Assembly (NCBI GenBank): GCA_900547945.1
Contig: URIT01000048.1
Span: 1 to 20,614 of the forward strand
Length of the DNA: 20,614 nt
Origin: an uncultured bacterium
GTDB taxonomy: Bacteria > Verrucomicrobiota > Kiritimatiellia > RFP12 > UBA1067
Reading direction: 5' to 3'
Shown here: positions 16,301-20,614 of the stretch, one piece after another
Layout: the number at the start of each line of letters is the position of its first letter
Position numbering within the stretch: the stretch's first letter is position 1
Notes under the pieces: generated by a model
What the model was told of the DNA's origin: nothing
Seen by the model: the letters and a program-made list of their open reading frames with translations, nothing else
Databases searched by the model: none
Position numbers and translations under genes: made by a program

Positions 16301-18824
16301 GGACGGCGAGACGGACCCGAAGACGCTGACGATCCGGACGAAGGCCGTGGAGGGCGACCACACGGCGAAGAAGACGTTCACCGTCAAGCTCGCCGCGAAG
16401 ACCGGCAAGGACGCGGACGGGACGGCCTACGCGCGGCCCACGCTCGCGGCGGCGTCGGTCACGGTGAACATCCTCAACGAGAAGTTCGCGTCCACGATGG
16501 CCGACTTCGCGAAGACGCTGCCGAAGAACGGCGGCGTGGCGGTCAAGGAGGGGAAGGCGGGCACCTGGTTCGTCGCGGAGGACGGCTCCTTCTTCGCGTC
16601 GCCCGCGCCGGCGGACCTCACCTTCACGCTCGACGGCCCGGGACGGTTCACGTACCGGGCGGCCGGCGAGGAGACGAACCGCGTCGCCTACGTGGCGGCG
16701 GGCAAGAAGACCGTGGCGGTGAAGGGCGTGGCGGGCATCGACGCCTACACGTGGGAGCCGCTGCCGGCGGCGGCTCCGCTCGCCCCGACATGGGACAAGG
16801 CCGTGCTGCGCGCGGGCCCGGCGACGCTCGCCTTCGCGCAGGCGGCGGGCGTCTCGTACCGCGTCTACCTGCTGAACGCGGCGGAGCGGGGCGTGAAGCT
16901 CGGCGACGCGGCGACGGAAGTGCCGGCGCCCTACGCGGTCGAGCTCGCGGCGGACGCGAAGTACACGTGGCGCGTCGATTCCTACTTCGAGGGCGGCACG
17001 GTGACGAACACCCCCAAGAAGGCGTGGGCGCTTGCGACGCTCGGCGCGGACGCGCCCGGAACGCCCGTCGCGGACGGCGCGGACGCCTGGGGAAAACCGA
17101 TTGCCTACGATTCGGCGTCCGCCGCCGCGACGAACATCGCGCTGCGCGTGGGCGTGAAGGCCGAGATCGCGGTCGCGGACGACACGGCCACGGCGGTGAA
17201 GTCCGTGGCGGGCACGCTGCCGACCGGGTTGAAGGTCGAGCAGGACCGCGCGAGCAAGGCGTGGTTCATCCGGGGCGTGCCGACGAAGGCGGGCGCGTTC
17301 GAGGCGCTTGTCCAGGCGACGTACAGGGACGAGGCGACGAGGAAGGCCGTGCCCGGCACGACGACGGCGTTCGGCTTCGACGTGGCGCCGCTCGGTGCGG
17401 CGGCGGGGACGTTCAACGGCCTCGCGGCGACGTCCGACACGACGAACGGGGCGCCCCGCCTCGCGAGCATCGCCCTCACGGCGGCGGCGACGGGCAAGCT
17501 GAGCGCGAAGGTGCAGATTGCCGGGAAGTCGTACACGTTCGCGGCCGCGGGTTACGAATACGCCCAGCTGGAGGCGGACGGTTCCGTGCGCCTCCAGGCG
17601 GAGCTGGAGAACGTGGCGAAGGCCGGAACGGGCCGCGAGGCGGTCACGGTCACGAACACGCTCCGCTGCGCCCTTCTCGCGTCGGCCACGAACACGGCGG
17701 CCGTGTGGCGCGACGAGCCCGTGGTCGACATCGCGTTTGCGGCCCTGCCGGACGCGAAGGGCGCGGGCTTCCAGGAGGACGTCTGGTACAACGGGCGGAT
17801 CGTCCGCGACGGCGCGAAGATCGCGGACCGGGCCGAACTTGCGGCCTGGCAGGCCGAGGCCGCCGCGTTCGCCGGCTACTACACCGTCTCGCTCCCGGTC
17901 GCCGACACCACGGACGCGCCGCGCGGCAGCGGCTACCTGACGCTCACGCTGGACGCGAAGGGCAAGGCCCGGGTCGCGGGCCTGCTCGCGGACGGCACGC
18001 GGTACACGGGCAGCGCGACCTGCTCGCTCGCGGAGGAGGACGGCGCGGCCGTGGCGCGCGTGCCGGTCTTCGCCGCGAAGGCGACGACGGCGTTCGGCGG
18101 CTGGCTGACGCTGCGCGTGGTGGACGGCGTGCCGGTCGTGTCGGCGAGCCTGATCGGCGACAACCTCCTCTGGACGAGCGACGAGCCGAAGGCGACGCGC
18201 GAGGGGACTGCGGGCTTCGAGACCACCCTCCATCCGGTCGGCGGCTGGTACGACACCGTCCTGAACCTCCAACGCGCCTACCTCGAAAGCGACCTCTCGG
18301 TCTCCCTGCCGGAGGGCGACGAGGCGCTGGAGGAGATCCGCGAACTGATGGCCCTTCCCGAGGGCTATGCCTTCAAGGCGCGGCCCGACGGGACGCCCGT
18401 CACGCTCAACGGCGACAAGATGGAGGTGGAGAAGCAGAAGTTCGTGACGGGTTCGGACCGCCTCAAGGACTGGGCGGCGAGCGTGAACGCGGCCAACGTC
18501 AAGATCACGTTCAACCGCAAGACCGGTCTCGTGAACGGCTCCTTCGACCTCTGGTACGAAGGGACGAACACCACCAAGGGCGTGGTGGAGCAGAAGTCGG
18601 TCAGCGGGCTCAAGCACAACGGCGTCGTCCTGCTCGCCCGCGACCCGGACGACGGGACGCTCGACCCGGACGTCCTTTCGAGCGGCTTCTTCCTCGCGCC
18701 GCTGAAGGTCACGGACACGACGGGCGCGCGCCCGACGACCCACACGTGGAACGCCTCGTACCGCTTCGACATCAACGCGGTGTGGTCCGAGCGCAACTGG
18801 CAGGACGCGTCGGCGGGAGAGTGA
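13326..18824 (+). CDS. Giant secreted multidomain protein (PPC-like, two Calx-beta, putative Ig, C-terminal beta modules)
   Basis: The 1832-residue protein has a signal peptide (1-28, ending GGAFA) and a clear RBS (AGGAG, 8 nt before ATG). PPC-like beta domains appear near 190-285, 293-417 (ERLFRITGYKKGDALVF) and 700-788 (DDVDWFTFTGAEGSYYRFAL). Two Calx-beta domains follow at about 792-918 and 925-1052, the second with the classic pattern GTANKTAGLDYEE, then FTWKDGE. A putative-Ig segment (LPTGLKVEQD, IRGVPTKAG) lies near 1290-1355. C-terminal modules include GTFNGLAAT (about 1361), FAGYYTVSLPV (about 1515) and ITFNRKTGLVNGSF (about 1727), with SSGFFLAPL (about 1785). No catalytic motif or cell-wall anchor is seen. 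These domains mediate adhesion, calcium binding or display, so a surface or matrix protein is likely. It contains several cysteines (VSCGVVDCSF). Composition is the most GC-rich in the window, which opens long spurious frames on both strands. Confidence 0.92.
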   Translation: MTRTGNGWTRWAACALVAAGLTTGGAFAESLKNGDDNAWTKTVTVARGEEHTFWVTGLSAETAVSSLSVEGKYSYREDGETYEDSISPSEEAETSNGEGNRTGLYCLLTSDDWENVPTSVRSVKFTVTVDGFYDEEVKANNTFTFGHAKGRESFPGEQKPTIPSGHPDKPLSLTVKETADPTVSCGVVDCSFDAPEEYEFDTYTVKLTLKKGRRYYLGADVLDAAAVACTGTVGRVATNLFADAKAYTDWSGCATAFTFVSPLDGSAVMTVKGKQDFALYHAVLPARTPANHAFDDLAVGETTVEFTPGRENDPESGAWDGVIDERLFRITGYKKGDALVFATDGASCDLLARLYDAKGTILAENVRRADDTQDILLAWTATANYATNSALYVGVCQKLAEDAEPDEACTVTLRAAAVALANPTTPLAAVPAAAEGDPRAAEGAVPSAARTLGEAEWANTFVLAARAGVTYHVKAQFADGGAANGNALAAEVYTLNGTRKVPLSEKANVGGDLDPAAEGWLSFTPTAHGNVYLDVTVADRPLAYGSGQGLPFGPYALVATGTSASGALGILQAPMKGVSTDLMGWKILSGPGVTPAKEPFYAAGAAALVPAGAYTLVAREVKEFAKPDAKGYATVDVAAGTSPSVAAVYKYTDTADPLDDCPDTKAKHPTLNRAYAPTKLAPTAARPVETARSLWKGENGAADDVDWFTFTGAEGSYYRFALSGVEGAPRMAVFGPNNWTNACAYVLERDEAKAVQVCAAKRGTYYVRVAQADETNPVDSAYTLTASMATPGVVKLAKTALTVKDSAGHADISVSRTGRDGRVRVAFRTEGAQSDRADAYYYPTNGILEWTKDDNKAKTVRVRLVPDAAWHADRTVKLVLSAIPEDDDDFRPSGEYEAVFPVDAKTGVTNDTATITVTSAAKAAPGTVQLACTDTPKKPVVNVKAGEAVTLTLERTGGADGLIAVTAATAKGTANKTAGLDYEETAETFTWKDGETDPKTLTIRTKAVEGDHTAKKTFTVKLAAKTGKDADGTAYARPTLAAASVTVNILNEKFASTMADFAKTLPKNGGVAVKEGKAGTWFVAEDGSFFASPAPADLTFTLDGPGRFTYRAAGEETNRVAYVAAGKKTVAVKGVAGIDAYTWEPLPAAAPLAPTWDKAVLRAGPATLAFAQAAGVSYRVYLLNAAERGVKLGDAATEVPAPYAVELAADAKYTWRVDSYFEGGTVTNTPKKAWALATLGADAPGTPVADGADAWGKPIAYDSASAAATNIALRVGVKAEIAVADDTATAVKSVAGTLPTGLKVEQDRASKAWFIRGVPTKAGAFEALVQATYRDEATRKAVPGTTTAFGFDVAPLGAAAGTFNGLAATSDTTNGAPRLASIALTAAATGKLSAKVQIAGKSYTFAAAGYEYAQLEADGSVRLQAELENVAKAGTGREAVTVTNTLRCALLASATNTAAVWRDEPVVDIAFAALPDAKGAGFQEDVWYNGRIVRDGAKIADRAELAAWQAEAAAFAGYYTVSLPVADTTDAPRGSGYLTLTLDAKGKARVAGLLADGTRYTGSATCSLAEEDGAAVARVPVFAAKATTAFGGWLTLRVVDGVPVVSASLIGDNLLWTSDEPKATREGTAGFETTLHPVGGWYDTVLNLQRAYLESDLSVSLPEGDEALEEIRELMALPEGYAFKARPDGTPVTLNGDKMEVEKQKFVTGSDRLKDWAASVNAANVKITFNRKTGLVNGSFDLWYEGTNTTKGVVEQKSVSGLKHNGVVLLARDPDDGTLDPDVLSSGFFLAPLKVTDTTGARPTTHTWNASYRFDINAVWSERNWQDASAGE

Positions 18825-18828
18825 GACG

Positions 18829-20614
18829 ATGGAACGGTTCAAGATGGTTGGAACCGCGAAGGGCTGGGCGACGCATGTCGCCCGGCTCTTTGTCTTGTCG
18901 GCGGCGGTCGCCGCAGGCGGCGCGCTCTCGGGCGCGGATCTCGACGCCGCGCTCATCCAGACGACGGGGAAGCCCGCGCTCGGGACGGGCTGCTTCTACG
19001 GCTACCGCACGGCGGCGGAGGGCCCCGGGCCGACGGCGTTCGCGGACGCCCGCGACCTGGCGCGCGCCGGGAACGTCCCCCTCGTCCTCGTGTGGGGCGA
19101 GGCGAGCTGCAATCACTGTGGCACCCTCGCGGCGGAACTCAACCGGCGGAAGGACGAGGTGGCGGCGTGGCTCGCCGGGACGCGCGCCGTCTTCGCCTAC
19201 TTCAAGGACGACACGGGCGGGGCGAATCCCACGCCCGCAAGCCCCTACAGGGCCTGCTACGAGGCCTGGGACTTCGCCCAGGGGACGTGCCGCGCGCGGC
19301 CGACATGGCCGCTCTTCGCGTTCTGGTACGTGCGTCCGGACGGGACGGTCGTCACGTGGGGGAGTGCCGACGACTGGACGGGCGCCACGCGCACGTTCGA
19401 CAACCTGCGTGCCGCCTACGCGGCGTGGACGGAGGAGAACGGCATTGGTAACGTCCACGGGGGACGCTTCGCGGCGACGGGCACGGGGACGGACCGCTAC
19501 GAGGCGCAGGCGTCCACGCCCTCCGTGGAGGTGGAACTTGTGCGCGACGGCATCGACGTGGCCTATGCGGCGACGAACCGCCTGGAAGCCGTCTGGCCGG
19601 CCGGCGTGTTGCCGGAAGGGGAGGCGCCGGAGGCCGTCGAGGTGGCGTGGGCCCCCGGCGAGGCGGAACGGCGCGTGGCGGTCGATCTGGCGCAGGGCAC
19701 GCGCAAGGCCTTCCCCGTCGGCGGGCGGATCGCGCTGCGCCTGCTGGACGCGGACGGCGCCGTCGCGGAGACGAACGCGGTCCACTTCGTCGCGGACGAG
19801 GTCTCGGCGAGGTGCCCGCTCTGGAAGACGGAACGGACGGCGGAGACGCTGGACTTCGGCGAATGGACGGCGGACTACGACGCGGCGACGAACAAGGTCG
19901 CCCGGGCCGACGGCGCCGCCTACACGCTCGTGAACGTGCAGGGCTCGCTCTGGTGCCCCGACTGCGTGCGGACGGAGGCGAACTTCCTGGACCTGGCGGA
20001 CGAGACGGGCCTGAACCGCTTCTGCGCCTGGGCGAAGGCCCGGCAGATCGCCCTCGTGGCGGCGGACATCCCGAACTTCAACGGCCCGGACGTCACGAAC
20101 CGCAGCGGCGCCACGCTCTTCACGCGCGAGGCGTACATGGTGGGCGGTTCCGGGAGAAGCGGGCGCGCCTACCTCTCGCGCAAGGCGATTTCGGACGAAG
20201 ACGCCCAGGCGGCACTGACGGCGTTCCACCATCTGGCCTCCGCCAACACGGCGCAGGGCGGTTTCCACCGTCCCGAGGACCGCAAAGCGAACAGGACCGG
20301 CGTGCCCATCTTCGTCCTTGTGCGCAAGGACGGCACGGTGGCGGGGCGCTTCACGCGCTTCGCGGCGGTGAGCCCGACGGAGGCGGACCGCGGCCATTTC
20401 GGCGCCTACGTGCAGCGCATCGAGGAGCTGATCGCGCGCGACGGCGAGGCGGCGGAGATCGAGAACAACCACTGGTCGTCGACGCCGCTGCGGCTCGCGG
20501 CGGGCGCGGCGGAGGTCGGCAGCCTGTGCCAGTCGGACGCGGCGGACGCCTTCCGCCTCGCGGGCGTGGCCGAGGGCGCCCTTGTTCGCCTCTCCCTCGC
20601 GGGGCCGTCGGACG
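18829..20614 (+). CDS. Secreted protein with two thioredoxin domains and PPC-like start (partial, runs off the window)
   Basis: The frame is open from ATG 18829 to the last base (595 codons), so the 3' end is missing. It starts 4 nt after the stop of the 1832-aa gene and is certainly cotranscribed with it. ATG 18844 is an alternative start. A signal sequence ends near GGALSGA (30-36). The motif KPALGTGCFYGYR (48-60) precedes thioredoxin domain 1 with C94-N-H-C97 (LVLVWGEASCNHCGTL) and a likely cis-Pro P161. Domain 2 has C376-P-D-C379 (VNVQGSLWCPDCVRTEANFL) and cis-Pro P493 (GVPIFVLVRKDG). A PPC-like domain begins near 568 (SDAADAFRLAGVAEGALVRL). It is a paralogue of the 8036 protein and probably continues with Calx-beta and similar modules. 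Both CxxC sites suggest exported oxidoreductase or disulfide-exchange activity. Confidence 0.9.
   Translation, partial: MERFKMVGTAKGWATHVARLFVLSAAVAAGGALSGADLDAALIQTTGKPALGTGCFYGYRTAAEGPGPTAFADARDLARAGNVPLVLVWGEASCNHCGTLAAELNRRKDEVAAWLAGTRAVFAYFKDDTGGANPTPASPYRACYEAWDFAQGTCRARPTWPLFAFWYVRPDGTVVTWGSADDWTGATRTFDNLRAAYAAWTEENGIGNVHGGRFAATGTGTDRYEAQASTPSVEVELVRDGIDVAYAATNRLEAVWPAGVLPEGEAPEAVEVAWAPGEAERRVAVDLAQGTRKAFPVGGRIALRLLDADGAVAETNAVHFVADEVSARCPLWKTERTAETLDFGEWTADYDAATNKVARADGAAYTLVNVQGSLWCPDCVRTEANFLDLADETGLNRFCAWAKARQIALVAADIPNFNGPDVTNRSGATLFTREAYMVGGSGRSGRAYLSRKAISDEDAQAALTAFHHLASANTAQGGFHRPEDRKANRTGVPIFVLVRKDGTVAGRFTRFAAVSPTEADRGHFGAYVQRIEELIARDGEAAEIENNHWSSTPLRLAAGAAEVGSLCQSDAADAFRLAGVAEGALVRLSLAGPSD

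Noticed and set aside
14835..18956. 1373-codon open frame on the minus strand opposite the 1832-aa gene
   Set aside because: Arg/Gly/Val-rich translation without domains, opposite a gene with signal peptide, RBS and recognisable modules. Long antisense frames are expected at this GC content.
16118..19933. 1271-codon open plus-strand frame overlapping two giant genes
   Set aside because: Low-complexity Arg/Gly-rich sequence in another frame of the 13326 and 18829 genes, running across the real gene junction; it has no RBS or domain.

Overview
The window is GC-rich bacterial DNA. It carries large secreted proteins built from Calx-beta, pre-peptidase-C-terminal (PPC)-like and putative-Ig modules, a membrane Ser/Thr kinase coupled to an ECF-type sigma factor, and a HEAT-like membrane-anchored protein. 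This combination suggests the PVC superphylum, most likely a Verrucomicrobiota/Kiritimatiellae-type anaerobe. That placement is inference from protein style only; there is no rRNA or other phylogenetic marker here.

Left arm (1-3900), minus strand. A compact unit runs kinase (1423-2775) -> sigma factor (782-1426) -> 189-aa unknown protein (173-742) -> 35-aa microORF (69-176). Two of the junctions are 4-base ATGA overlaps and one is a 39-nt gap. A good sigma70-like promoter (2801-2830) with an adjacent 13-nt inverted repeat precedes the kinase. Upstream on the same strand is a membrane-anchored, HEAT-like helical protein (3055-3900).

Middle (3900-6840), plus strand. A complete tyrosine recombinase (3996-5171) diverges from the HEAT-like gene. 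It is followed by a 247-nt leader region rich in small repeats and hairpins, then by a gene for a signal-peptide-bearing protein of unknown family (5419-6717). That gene ends at a strong hairpin (6761-6792).

Right arm (6841-20614), plus strand. Here lies a parvulin/SurA-like lipoprotein (6841-7956), a 1635-aa secreted protein beginning with a thioredoxin fold (8036-12943), a 209-bp repeat element, an 1832-aa secreted multidomain protein (13326-18824), and 4 nt later a second thioredoxin-fold giant (18829 to beyond the window end). The two thioredoxin giants are diverged paralogues. Each has a GxPxxGxGxxYGY-like motif, a first thioredoxin fold with CxxC, a second thioredoxin fold, then a PPC-like domain. 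The second fold keeps CPDC and a cis-proline in the 18829 protein but has lost both in the 8036 protein. The 8036 and 13326 proteins share Calx-beta, putative-Ig and C-terminal beta modules.

A reasonable working model is an exported surface-protein locus in which a periplasmic chaperone-like lipoprotein and surface thiol-redox domains accompany giant, cysteine-containing beta-rich proteins. Function is not demonstrated by sequence. The most novel points are the live/dead second thioredoxin domains, the composition step after the first thioredoxin domain of the 8036 protein, the inverted-repeat-bounded 51-bp tandem repeat between two giant genes, and the kinase/sigma/microORF unit with no visible anti-sigma gene.
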